Shown here one piece after another: positions 1 to 40,700 of a stretch of DNA of 64,000 nt (within the stretch, counting starts at the first letter, position 1; every line of letters starts with the position of its first letter). The stretch is from the NCBI RefSeq assembly GCF_036373705.1, contig NC_089857.1:41674784-41738783 (forward strand), in the 5' to 3' direction. The notes under the pieces were generated by a model, which did not search any database, was not told the DNA's origin, and saw only the letters and a list, made by a program, of their open reading frames with translations. The stretch comes from Amia ocellicauda. Its lineage: Eukaryota; Chordata; Actinopteri; Amiiformes; Amiidae. The translations under genes were made by a program, and so were the position numbers.

Positions 1-3000
1 ATCAGTGCTTTCTCTCTCTACAGCTGAACGTTTTATTATTCTTCACCGTCTCTCTGTCATCACTGCCACCAAGACCTTTCCCCAATCAGCTTAATTCAGT
101 TTATGTATTTATTCTTTAGTCTTTTTCCAGAATACCTTTTAAAGGAAGGCAGCTTTGAAGCCGAATGGCTGTCATCTTTCATCTATCTCCCTGAGCCTTC
201 AGAGCTATGTATTTTTAGATAGAGATATTTGAATATTTATGTTAATACATATTAACAATTGTGATAGATTATTAGCGTGTACACAAATGCCAACTATTTT
301 AGAGGTCTCCTCAGCAGGGAGCAGGGGTCTCGACAAAGATCTGTACAATGCCCTGTGGCTTGTCTCTAATCAGCCAGCTTTTGTATCTGGCACAAGTTAG
401 TAGATATAAAATTAACGATGAATAATGTTAATAAAATTCAGTATCACCACAAAACAAACTGATTCCCTGCTCATACTTCTCAATCATATGCATCACATGT
501 GATAATTCTGCTATCAATTTATGTCACCAGTCGACATCAAAGTAGATGGATCCCTGAACAGAGTCTGAGAGTCTGACTGCAGAACATTATTTCATAGAGG
601 ACAGTAGGTAAAGGCATACGTGCCTGTGCAGGAAAATGTACAAAATGAAATACAAAGGTGATATTATTAAATTTGGTGAAAACCAATGGTCAGATTTGTC
701 AAAAATTGTTTGCAAACAACACATGTATCAATCAGAGCCCTACAGTGAGAAGTTATTGTATCTACTGACCTACATTAAGGTATGTGTCTGCTTTTAATGT
801 CTGCCATGACCAGAATCCTTTATGACTAAAATAACTTATGTGCAACAAGGTGCCGAGACATACTGAATAGTGAAATGATACATACTGGAGCAAGGTGTTT
901 AAAAAAATCTGAACTATGGCAGATAATAAATGGGGGAAACTGGATGTTATTCCATAGTACTTCAAAATGTAGGCAATTGCATATCTTTTAAATCCAGACC
1001 TTTGGAAGAATTGGAAAATATTTTCTCACTTCTTTTATTAAATTACGTTTCTTTTTAATATTGCATTTTTACAGTGGCAAAAGAGTTTACTGAAGCAGAG
1101 ACATACAGCGTAGAAATGTACTTAAAACCGTGACAAAAGTCTCAGGCTTGCAAACGGCAATTAGACACTTATTGTAATTACACTGCCAGTCTTGACAACC
1201 TTATTGGCTTTTACTCAATGTGGTCGCTGTCGAGAGATTATATAGAAGCCATTAATGGAAACGTTTGTAAGAAGTGGAGGATGAAAGAAAGATTAATAGC
1301 CACTGTGTGCGCTACACAGGCTGCATTGATTTTCTCTGCGGTTGTGTATTTCAGCTGCATGTTGCGTTGCAGAATTGATCGTCTGCAGCAGCATCGCTCC
1401 GTCACATATGAAGGAGCAGCTGTGCAATTCTCTGTGTGGACTGAGGGCAACACTGCGGCAAGACAGAGACAAGACGGGCACTTCATATACTGATACTGAT
1501 GAAGCACAAAGCTTGCAGCCATGATTCTTTGGAGTCTAATTTTGGACACTAAACCAGGAGCAGATTAAGTGACCTCTCTTTCAAGAACAACTAATCTAAT
1601 TTCCAAAAGCTTCCCTCTGTATGAAACAAAAAGATAAAAATAAAAATCTGCATGAATGACCTTAAAATACATCTATAGTGAACTCTGCAAAGGCACTGGA
1701 TCACTGAAACAAAAGTTTCAGGAATGCAAATACTTCTATCAAGCTGTACCAGGTACTGAATAAATAAATAAATCTGAACATCCACAATATCACGGTATTA
1801 AATCAAGCACTTTTCCCTCAGCTTGACAACAAGATTCTCACAGATTTGCGAAGATGAGAAGTGGGAGTGGTTCTGAGTCAGGGAACAAATAAAGCAATAA
1901 AGCACACGTCAGATCGATTGCCTGCTGAGAACATATTCCCAAACCACGTGAATATCCAGCATGGAAACTGCTCTGAAGGCCATGCATGTCTCCAGACTCT
2001 CCAGACGACAACCGCACACCAGTACTATAATACATTAATAACTGTTGCACACAGTATATAATGTGCTTTATAAAAACATTATCAGGGGACATTACGTTCA
2101 GCGGAAAACAGCTTCTCATAGTTAACTGTAAAGAACTGCATCCGTGTCGCTCCGTTGTAAGCAAATAACATTTGACTAAAGAGTACTGTGCGCCATTAAC
2201 GACACGTGAACCTTTCCTTCAGAATCAAGTTTGGCTGGAATGAGAATAGAGAACAGCTTCTATGGAGGAACGACAGAAAGCACAGCTGGTGACATCACAT
2301 TAAACAACAGCCTTCTGCAAATCCTGTGCAATGCTCTTTTAGAGGTAGCATCGAGGAGCTGGCATAGTTAATGTTTCATATTATTGTGCAAAAGTGCCAC
2401 TGAGCCCTAGCTGCAAATAAAATCTGCCATTTCCAATTAAAACAGACTAATATTCTACTAATGAGAGCCAGAGCATACATACGCAAACAGAAAACTATTG
2501 ATGTACAATTTAATAATTCCTTTTAGACGCGGTTCCATTCTGCAGTCCTGTAGCTTTAATGCCACACATATAATTTGAGGAGTGGGTGGGAGGACTGATT
2601 CGTAGCCTTCCCAGTGAGCGGGCGCTGAGATAACAATAGCTTACAACTGTCAGCTGTATATCTCAGAAGCTCCAGCATTGTTAAGCTGCCATCTGAGAAA
2701 TTTAATAGATTAAATAACTGCACTGTTGGGTTACCAAAAAGCATAATGACATCAGTGCAAAACATATTTTGTGGGGGGATCTGCAATATCTCCTATTGTT
2801 GTTATGGCCTCCTTCCACTTAGCAGCAACTCCAATGTGTTGTCTGTAACACAAACAATGCAATGCAGACTAAACCTAGGGAGCAAACAGTGATGTCTGCA
2901 CAATATTATATATTCACTAATAAAACCATCAGAAATACCATTGTGTTGTACTTAGATTTTACGTATATACATTTCCCAACATGGTATTCAAATTTAAATA

Positions 3001-4485
3001 TTAAAATGAAGCATTAATATATGCATCTTGCTAGAGAAAATCCAGAAATCCTCTGTCAAGTATAAACTTAATTGATATGCATGCTCCATCACACATTCAG
3101 CAGATATTAAAAGTGTGCTTCAGGGCATACAAAACAGGGTTGAATTTCTCCATAATTCGATAAGCGATTAAGCCAAGTGATAATTGGGTTACATCTTAAT
3201 ATTACACAGTTAATAAATATAGCTCCCATACCCAGATCATTTTTTAATTGTGCAAAAGCAATCTGTGTTTTTATGCGTTTAATAATAATATTCCTTGGCC
3301 CGCATTTTTTAGCTCATTTAATTTATGTCTCCTTGTTTCTATTTGTTCAGAATGAGAATAGTTTTGACATTTATTAAATCTTATTATTATTTGCTGAAAG
3401 AAATGACAATTTCAATCTATTTGCAGTACCACAATACAACCTGTCAGAAAACTAATAGCCTTCAAAAGCTCCCCAATGGGCAGCAATAGACATACAGCAA
3501 TAAAGCAATCAATTCTTGCCACCTGGCTTTGCTACCTGTATAAATAATCCTTATTCCTTGGTGGTTGCTAAGAGTTTCTGGCACTAAATAATAATCTCCC
3601 TGTATACGGACTGGGATTTACCAAGAACTTTGCAAGTGTGTTTTTCAAAGAAGATAATATCACACATATTTCAACTTATAACTTTGATTGGCTCTAACAG
3701 TCAATTCAAGTTGTTTGTAATTTTGCTCCCGTAAAAAGTCATTTAATTTAGTCTAAAGCAGGGGTTCTCAAAGTGTGGTCCCCAGAGGGCCAGTGGCCCA
3801 TGATTCTGCCGCAGGTTGATCCAGAAATAATGACAATGTTTATACCTTTTGTTCCGGACATAAATTTTCTGTTTAATGATTTTCATTCACAATATGCTGT
3901 GTCTTAGTGGCTGGAGTAACTGTTCCCACTGAGCTGCTGATCCCCATTTGACAATGCATCACCATTCATCCCATTAGGATGATGGGAGAGGATGCGGTAA
4001 TTCAGTGGTGGTTTTGGGGTTATATGTAATGGTGGGATGAGATCTAAATGCTCCCCCTAAAAAAAACACTTACAGCTGCTTAAAAAATCTAAAGAAAACT
4101 ATGTTCCATTAATATGAATCATTTCCGGCATTTAGAGATCAGTGAATGTGTTTTGTCACCCAAGGTTTGGGGTCAGCAGAAATGTGTGTTAAATTCTGTG
4201 CTTTATTTTATTTTTTGTAGCTGACTCTTCTGTGCTTGTATGCATCTTTTCAACCCACAGCATTTTAAAACTTTTCAATATATTGTGAACTAATTAAATA
4301 TCATGCTTTTTTTTTATATTGTATAATGGAAGACCTGCAAGAACTGTTGACTATGAAACAGAGATTGACAGAAAAATAAGTTTATCAGTCACAATCAGGC
4401 CTCCTCTCTGGCTTGTTTACATACACACATACATACATAAGTACATTTAAATAAAGTTATATTAACTAAATAAATCCAGACTTAC
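1..4485 (-). other. OXCT1 intron 13 (incomplete), non-coding
   Basis: No exon of OXCT1 or of another gene could be read on either strand. The sequence is AT-rich and unique-looking. The only recognisable item is a hAT-like end at 3759-3781. Short ORFs here show no codon structure or homology I recognise. Confidence 0.6.
3759..3781 (+). mobile_element. hAT-type terminal repeat, orphan end
   Basis: CAGGGGTTCTCAAAGTGTGG is a typical hAT (Charlie-like) terminus. I could not find the matching opposite end (CTTTGAGAACCCCTG-like) in the next kilobase, so this is a decayed or truncated copy, or a chance match. Confidence 0.45.
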
Positions 4486-32863
<28,378 letters not shown>

Positions 32864-32869
32864 CTTTAC

Positions 32870-33020
32870 AGGGCTGCTGATATTAATTTAATGTAATGAT
32901 GTGTAAGGTGCAGTGAATGGCAGTCGGCTCCGTCACTGCGCGGATCCCATAAGGATGAAGGGGCGGGGCTTAGAGAAGGAGTGACGGGGGCTCGGCCGGC
33001 TCATTATAATATAACCCTTT
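32870..33020. promoter_or_regulatory. OXCT1 promoter region, GC-rich, possibly bidirectional
   Basis: Directly upstream of the OXCT1 start codon. It is locally GC- and CpG-rich compared with its surroundings and has a GC box (GGGGCGGGGC, 32960-32969). Facing the other way, a TATA-like ATTATAATATAA lies at 33003-33014, about 40 bases before a plus-strand ATG. The transcription start is not determinable from sequence alone. Confidence 0.55.
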
Positions 33021-33055
33021 CACTGCCGGGAGCCAAACTGGTATCTAAACTGGAG

Positions 33056-33127
33056 ATGGGTCAGACCAGGACAGTGAGACTTAATATCGCTCTCCTGTGT
33101 TTCCTTTTCCTAAATGAAGTATGTTGA
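33056..33127 (+). other. Possible first exon with signal-peptide-like ORF
   Basis: ATG at 33056 opens 23 codons (MGQTRTVRLNIALLCFLFLN...) with a basic start and a hydrophobic core, like a secretory signal. A consensus donor GTATGT begins at 33119, before the stop at 33125-33127. A TATA-like box lies upstream. No matching downstream exon was found before RIMOC1, so this is only a candidate; it may equally be chance in a GC-rich promoter. Confidence 0.25.
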
Positions 33128-34986
33128 TCACTTTATAATATGTCATTATAATAGCAATGATAATGAAACCGAGATAGAAGATGATGTCACCATTATTTGT
33201 GCATAATGTACTCAGCGTGTCACTTTTCTAGATAGTGTGTGCATGCACTCTGACTTTAAATGCATACATAAGTATATACATTAATAAATAAACAGGCAGA
33301 CAGACAGCCCTTCAGATTTTAATAGTCGTGTGACTTGTATAATGTCCACATGCACACGGGTAGAAACATGTCAGATGAACTTTCGTTTGGCACCTACCGC
33401 ATGTATACGTAGAAGGGGTGCAATGCCAGTAATGAAATGCCAAATCTAGCAGTGTTTGTCCACTTTAACAGTGGTGTAGTTAGTGTTAGAATAATACATG
33501 TTTACACCCTGTGGGCCAAATACTATACGATGCACTTTTGTCCCGTATGTGATTGTGTGGGGAGGTCACTGTGTGATGAGGGTTTCAGAGACCATGCATT
33601 GTCTCTGTCATTGCGAGATATGTGCACAGGACTGAAATGCACTTCCGCAGCTCTGAAAAACACACCACAGTGTAAATGCAGCAAGCGTGGATATAATTAT
33701 GCACAAAAGATCGTTTTTATGTAATGATCAGTGACTAATATAGCTGTGTGTTAGTGACTGTGGCCAAGCTAGGCTATAACATCCAAAAAAGCGCCTGAAT
33801 TATCTGTGGAAAATAAAACTGAGTTGACAAGCTTAGTACCTTTACCTGTACTGTGAATATAATACAGAATATGAATATATAAAATAATACTTTAATAACA
33901 ATAATAACAATAGGACATGACAAATAAAATTACAAAAAACTGTTGAATGAATCAGTGAATCATTATTATTTAATTAATTAAAGTGAAACTGAATATTTGC
34001 GGTAGACCTAGCTGGCTACCATTACTGTAAATCGTATGAATACTGTTGCATTTTTCAGTTATGACACCCAAAATGGGCACATATGCACTAAAATATTGAA
34101 ATATTGAAATGTATTTATCTGCTATAGTGTACATATAGTGTACATATTCATCTGCTATAGTGACAAATTAATATCCTATATTATATTACAGAACATGGGG
34201 GGGATATTAATTTATGAAGTGCACTCTACTATACTTTATTATTATAGTAGATTATATCCCTTTTAGTAAAATGTTTATTCGGATTATTTATGTCCACGGC
34301 CCTACGGAAATTGTGAAATTAAATAATAATTACACATCTATAACTTTGACTTTGACTATACTGTAAGAGAAACACTTAATACAGTATACTTATTTCCAAT
34401 ATCTGAAGGTATAATGAACCATCATAGGCTTTTTACAAACATTTACAAACAAACCCACTGACCAAGAAATTTATAAATGTGTGTAGGCCTACATTTCTTG
34501 AAATATTAGGCAAAACTGCTATAAACATTCACTTTTTCAAATGCTGTATTCCTATGGTAAAAAGCTGTAGTCTGTGGTGTGGGTTTAACCCTGATGAACC
34601 AAGAGGACATGCCACACTAATGTTTGTGCAGCAATGGTCCATGTTTGACTGCTGTTCAGAAACTCTTGCCACAGTATTGATCCAGTGCTTGAAGTCTAAG
34701 GTTATGAGACATTCAATCAATATAGTCCAGCTTAAATAAATAACCTGCAAACTTTACCCCAAACACCTTTAACCAACTTAATGTCAGTCTGAAATGTTAC
34801 ATGAAAACACAATCCAATGGCATGTTATACCAACCTCTGCCTGGTGAAGTGAAGTACTGAAATGACAATCCAAGGACAAATACAAAATGCTCTGATTGTA
34901 GACATGATACAACTTATCATTCCAATTCCACAGCTTTAACATTTTAAAAACAGAAAATATATATATATATATGATATATAGATATA
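33128..34986. other. OXCT1-RIMOC1 spacer, left part
   Basis: AT-rich DNA without recognisable genes. Short ORFs (for example 33437-33724) show no splice partners or known domains. A TA tract at 34957-34972 precedes Tc1 copy B. Confidence 0.55.
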
Positions 34987-36559
34987 CAGTGGGGGAAAAA
35001 AGTATTTGATCCCCTGCTGATTTTGTACGTTTGCCCACTGACAATGAAATGATCAGTCTATAATTTTAATGGTAGGTGTATTTTAACAGTGAGAGACAGG
35101 ATAACAAAAAAAAATCCAGAAAAATGCATTTAAAAAAAGTTATAAATTGATTTGCATGTTAATGAGGGAAATAAGTATTTGACCCCTTCGACTTAGTACT
35201 TGGTGGCAAAACCCTTGTTGGCAATCACAGAGGTCAGACGTTTCTTGTAGTTGGCCACCAGGTTTGCACACATCTCAGGAGGGATTTTGTCCCACTCCTC
35301 TTTGCAGATCCTCTCCAAGTCATTAAGGTTTCGAGGCTGACGTTTGGCAACTCGAACCTTCAGCTCCCTCCACAGATTGTCTATGGGATTAAGGTCTGGA
35401 GACTGGCTAGGCCACTCCAGGACCTTAATGTGCTTCTTCTTGAGCCACTCCTTTGTTGCCTTGGCTGTGTGTTTTGGGTCATTGTCATGCTGGAATACCC
35501 ATCCACGACCCATTTTCAATGCCCTGGCTGAGGGAAGGAGGTTCTCATCCAAGATTTGACGGTACATGGCCCCGTCCATCGTCCCTTTGATGCGGTGCAG
35601 TTGTCCTGTCCCCTTAGCAGAAAAACACCCCCAAAGCATAATGTTTCCACCTCCATGTTTGACGGTGGGGATGGTGTTCTTGGGGTCATTCCTCCTCCTC
35701 CAAACATGGCGAGTTGATGCCAAAGAGCTTGATTTTGGTCTCATCTGACCACAACACTTTCACCTAGTTTTCCTCTGAATCATTCAGATGTTAGCAAACT
35801 TCAGACGGGCCTGTACATGTGCTTTCGTGAACAAGGGGGCCTTGCGGTCGCTGCAGGATTTCAGTCCTTCACGGCATAGTGTGTAATTGTTTTCTTGGTG
35901 ACTATGGTCCCAGCTGCCTTGAGATGATTAACAAGATCCTCCCGTGTAGTTCTGGGCTGATTCCTCACCGTTCTCATGATCATTGAAACTCCATGAGGTG
36001 AGATCTTGCATGGAAACCCAGACCGATGGAGACTGACAGTTATTTTGGGTTTCTTCCATTTGCGAAAAATCGGACCAGCTGTATCACCTTCTCACCAAGC
36101 TGCTTGGCGATGGTCTTGTAGCCCATTCCAGCCTTGTGTAGGTCTACAATCTTGTCCCTGACATCCTTGGACAGCTCTTTGGTCTTGGCCATGGTGGAGA
36201 GTTTGGAATCTGATTGATTGATTGCTTCTGTGGACAGGTGTCTTTTATACAGGTAACGAGCTGAGATTAGGAGCAGTCCCTTTAAGAGAGTGCTCCTAAT
36301 CTCAGCTCGTTACCTGTATAAAAGACACCTGGGAGCCAGAAATCTTGCTGATTGATAGGGGATCAAATACTTATTTCCCTCATTAACATGCAAATCAATG
36401 TATAACTTTTTTGAAATGCGTTTTTCTGGATTTTTTTGTTGTTATTCTGTCTCTCACTGTTAAAATACACCTACCATTAAAATTATAGATTGATCATTTC
36501 TTTGTCAGTGGGCAAACGTACAAAATCAGCAGGGCATCAAATACTTTTTTCCCTCACTG
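34987..36559 (-). mobile_element. Tc1/mariner DNA transposon, copy B (1573 bp)
   Basis: Starts CAGTGGGGGAAAAAAG and ends TTTTTTCCCTCACTG, with TA on both sides (34985-34986, 36560-36561). It has the same long IR/DR termini and internal hairpin (36237-36331) as copy A, in the opposite orientation. It lies between the divergent OXCT1 and RIMOC1 promoters. Confidence 0.95.
35193..36192 (-). pseudogene. Tc1-like transposase, copy B (frameshifted)
   Basis: The start codon is at 36192 ([10 protein letters not shown] on the minus strand) and the C-terminal frame ends GFATKY at 35193. Several small deletions break the middle, for instance in the RKWKK helix region near 36070 and near 35788, where bases present in copy C are missing. 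In the C-terminal frame the third catalytic residue is changed: NPIDNLW replaces NPIENLW, making it DD34D. Dead copy. Confidence 0.92.
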
Positions 36560-36679
36560 TATATGAGCACATTAAATATTGGAAGATAAAATAATACACT
36601 TTTAAGGCGTTCAGTGGACTGATATAGGCCGATGGTATATATATATATACGTCTACACATTTTCACCTTTTGTTGCCTG

Positions 36680-36916
36680 GAATTAAAGTGCATTATTTAT
36701 TAGGTATCTACACATCCTACCCCACAACATCCAACTGTTAAATAGTTGTGATTCACATGATTTAAGGATGATTTCAGCTGTTCGGTTCCCTCTGTTGGGG
36801 AGTGATTCCCAAAGCAAAGATTTAACCATGAGCACCAAAGAGCTTTCAAAAGAACTACAGGACATAGTTGTTGAAAGACACAGATCACAGGGAAATGTAT
36901 ATAGAATTAATAAGAA
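36680..36916 (+). pseudogene. Relic of a second, different Tc1-like transposase
   Basis: An ATG at 36828 opens MSTKELSKELQDIVVERHRS, which aligns with the [20 protein letters not shown] start of Tc1 transposases, and stops at 36916-36918. The preceding block (CACATTTTCACCTTTTGTTG) resembles the terminal region of another fish Tc1 family. No right end was found. Confidence 0.6.
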
Positions 36917-36918
36917 AT

Positions 36919-37560
36919 GAAAACAGAAATATCTTGGTTGGATAAGTTTCCTCAATAAACTCAGGTGTGAGCAATCGCCAGACTGACCCTCCAAATTCAT
37001 GTATAGATTATCACTGATGCTAATCTGAATAATACCATACAAGTGTACATGCAATAATCATTTACGAGAAAAGTACAGTCACTTTATTGTCATTTTTGTT
37101 AAAGAATCAATGTTATTATCTTTATTAGGGGGACTAGACCCCAGTGCTGGTGATGACTGTCCAAGAATAGCGTGGAGTCCCACATTTGGAGCGCAGACTC
37201 GCCAATCGACTGTGCTGCGATCGACACCCCGTCCTTATGACCTGCGCAGTGCAATCGTACAATTTGTACCTCAAGTTTTAAATGCATTTCTTACAAACTT
37301 AACAGCATATTTAAGCTTAACATCCACCATGTGTCCTTATTGACGACACTGCTAAAATCCCTACAGGGTTACAGTGAAGCGGTAAGTATACATTCGTGTG
37401 CACGTCAGCAACATTAATATGCATCCTAAACATACTACAGTGCATTGTCACATCCAAACAAATGGGGCAAAATTAGAAAGAAGCCATGAGGGAGATTAAT
37501 TAGGAAACTCCAACCATTTAAAAAATATATGCATTTAATTAGAAGACGGGGTTTCGGTGA
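36919..37560. other. OXCT1-RIMOC1 spacer, right part
   Basis: No gene recognised. An open stretch at 37110-37343 (plus) has no known domain. Confidence 0.5.
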
Positions 37561-37574
37561 GCGCGTCATACACA

Positions 37575-37608
37575 ATCACGTGATCAACCCCCAACCTCCG
37601 TCCACGTG
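37575..37608. promoter_or_regulatory. RIMOC1 promoter E-boxes (CLEAR-like)
   Basis: Two CACGTG boxes just before the start codons: a perfect ten-base palindrome ATCACGTGAT at 37575-37584 and CCACGTGAAC at 37602-37611. TCACGTGA is the core of the CLEAR site bound by MITF/TFEB factors, and also of USF sites. They stand at the edge of a CpG-rich stretch that runs into intron 1. Confidence 0.5.
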
Positions 37609-37612
37609 AACC

Positions 37613-37736
37613 ATGTCCGGGTCAGGTGACCGGGTTTCCATCATGGCTGACGACTGCAGGAGACAGGGCTTCGAGCTGGAGAGGAGGATCTTCGAGCTGG
37701 ATAGCAAATGCTCCAGCCTCAGGATGGAGAAACAGG
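37613..37736 (+). CDS. RIMOC1: RIMOC1 coding exon 1
   Basis: Two in-frame ATGs, at 37613 and 37643; the second is favoured. Ends in phase 1 at donor GTAACG. Very GC-rich, part of the CpG-rich promoter stretch. Confidence 0.85.
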
Positions 37737-40700
37737 GTAACGTGTGCGGCCCGAGCGACGGGGAAAGACGGCGGGCTCTCCGGTGTGTGTCCTTGGGGCG
37801 GGGGGCTCGTCGCGGAGGGACGTGAGATCCGGAGCAGCAGCATCAACATCAACGACAGCTGTGTTTGAAAGCCCGGTTTGCGGGAAGGTCCTGTCCTCTG
37901 CCCTTATCGCTCAATTGACATCTATTCCGAGGGAAATGTGTTTTAAAGGGGTCGCCCCCGGATATAGGATGAGTTACACTTCCAACATAGTCATCTTCCC
38001 GTGGCGTGTGCGGGGAAACGGGCACTCAGGCTTTTCCCACTAACGTGTCTGTATGTCTGTAAAGGCGCACTGACCGCTGGCGCTGTATTCGCACCGTCAG
38101 ATGGGGCTGCTGTGGTGGGGCTGGTGCCCGGCAGGCTCTTTAGGGATGTTTCTGGTTGAAGGCTTGTTGCTGCTGCAGGATGCTGGCGTGGCCTACTCCT
38201 GCTAAAGCGCTTCTGTAGTAAACATAGACGTGAACGTGTGCACTACGTCACATTTCCGAAATTACCAGCCTACTGCGTTGTTTCACCATTTTATTTTTTT
38301 ATATATATAATATAAACATGTGTATATTAGTAGTAATGGAGTGACGTTTTGGAGATGATAGTTGTTTCGCCTGGCTTGCTGATGTGCGCAGCCCTGTGAT
38401 CAGGTTCATTGAGGCCGGTTTGCTTTTTGAGGGAAAGTGTTTTTTTGTGTGATCAGATTGACATTTGCAAAACAGTGCAGCTCGTGTGTTGTGTTGTATT
38501 TTACAGTTCAGTTAATCCTGGGTAATGAGTTTTGTTAATGTAAGTGATATTTGGCTTATGTTTACGAGAAACACACATGGCAAGTTGTGCACTCAAGTTA
38601 TTTTAAAGATGTATATTTCAGTTTGCAAAGGTTGCACGATATTTTTTTTCATAATCGGCCATACTGGGTATACATTTTGAAACGTTGCACGTCTTCTCAA
38701 TTATAATGGCTTATAATTCCTTCTTTTCAGTTAACAAAGCAATTAACTATTTACGTTTGAAAGTCCCTGTACTTTTTACATCCCCCCACCTCCATGTGGT
38801 TTCTTTTGACATTTTAATTTCATTTTTTCTCATGTATGCTGCCTCTATGCATTTGAGATAAATCATTATTTGATTTAAACGTTTTGAAGAGTCTTCTTGC
38901 GTTTAAAAATGTCACCCTCCTGTAAAGCATCAGTTTAAGTTTTTTTTAGATCATTTATATTTTTAAAGTTTTAGCTTGATTTGATGCCCCGCCATGAGGC
39001 TGTTTTGGTTTTAAAGACTTAGTGCTGTTTAAATATTTTTAGCATTTGAATGATAATCCAAGTATAATCAATACTCTGCTCTGATATTTATCTAAACTAT
39101 GCTTCCTTGAACAAGTAATTAATATACTGTATTTTTTTCTAGATGATGACTATTTACAGAATGCATCTGCCATACTAGACAAGTTGAAAAACTATTACAG
39201 ACAAGGGGGAGAAAGTAACAGTCTCCCAAAACTGCTACAGGATTACACACAGGTATATCAGTCAATCAAATGAAAAAATGCAATATGCAGTATATTGTCT
39301 CACAAGACTGGAATCTCCAAAGTTATAGAAAACTATGGTAGTTAATTGAAAGCATGTTCTTATGGGATCCAGACTAGGCTTGTGTTCGAAGCTCTGAATA
39401 CTGTATTTTCTTTGCCAAAACTGACAGTATGCATGATTATTTATGGCCAAGCATTATATATTGTACATATGAATCGTTGAAGAGTGCAGTGATTTTCTTT
39501 TCCGTAACTGCCCGTGGGGTCACTTGCAGAAGAACTTGGGACTTTTTATATAAACAGTCCTTATTGTAATTTGTCTATTGCAAAATAAAAATTAAAAAAT
39601 GACTAAGACAAAAGTAAAGCAATGATTATCAGAGCCTTTTTCAATTTCTTATCAGCCAATGAAGGACAATTCAGATGTGTTTAGCACTGAGTAAATCATA
39701 GCTCTTAAACCTCTTACAATGGCAAAAGAAATCACACACTCAATGCAATAGTCTGCAGAATGCCTTTTCTGTTCCTTTACGCACATCGGTGAGTATTGGA
39801 TTCAGGGGTCTCTTGTTTGTCGGGCTTTGAGGTTCTCGTAATTAAATGAAGAAATAAGCCGAAGTCCTGCAGGTGCTAATTAACTAGGTTCTTTTATAGG
39901 TTATTCTAGACATCACTTTCTATGAAGAGAACAAGCTGGTGGATCAGGAGTTTCCAGAAGACTGTTCTCCTTATAAAATTCAGCAGCTTCTGCAAGACCT
40001 CACTGAGCCTGAAGTGCTGGCAGGACGACTTGCACCAGGACAAGAGGTACAGACATGAACGATGTTTTAGGCCTTTTGTTACCTGCAAAGGATATCAGTT
40101 AATTTCTATTCGGCAATGACCTTTTGTATGGAGCTTCGGCATAACCCTCTTTGTCTGTAACATGCAACCTTTCCTTGTCTGGACAGATTCAGTCAGTCCT
40201 TGGTTTGGAGTTGCTGGAGTGCCTGTATTGGAGACGGGGGGCCCTTCTGTATATGTACTGCCATACTCTGCATCAGCGGAAGCAGTGGATCAAGAAAAAC
40301 AAACCAACATTTCTTAAGGTCAATACTGAAAATTATGGGTGTTAATCATGAGTATAAGTAATTTCAGTAATCAGGTGAATGTAGCCATAGAGCAAGTGTC
40401 TATCAGGAAGACTGGTATTTAGGGGCACAGCTACTAGCCAATGTGAATGATCTGAACTGATTCAGCTCCTCTTGTTTATATGATGAACAGTAACATTGAT
40501 TAAATGTTTGTGATAAAGGCAAGATGAAAACTGATTACACAGGTTTTATACATTTCTTACATTTTACCCTGATGTAGAATAGATTTTTTATCTATATATT
40601 GTTTCTAGTATATCAAAATATCCACTCTCACGCCTGGCATTGTTTTTTTTAATGCTCGTTTCATCTAGTGTCTTCAAGAAGGGGTTCGCTATCTCATGAG

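Noticed and set aside
33437..33724. 95-residue Cys-containing ORF between OXCT1 and RIMOC1
   Set aside because: No splice context linking it to the candidate exon at 33056, no known domain, low-complexity surroundings; likely chance.
37110..37343. 77-residue plus-strand ORF before RIMOC1
   Set aside because: Preceded by a possible acceptor but with no partner exon and no recognisable domain.
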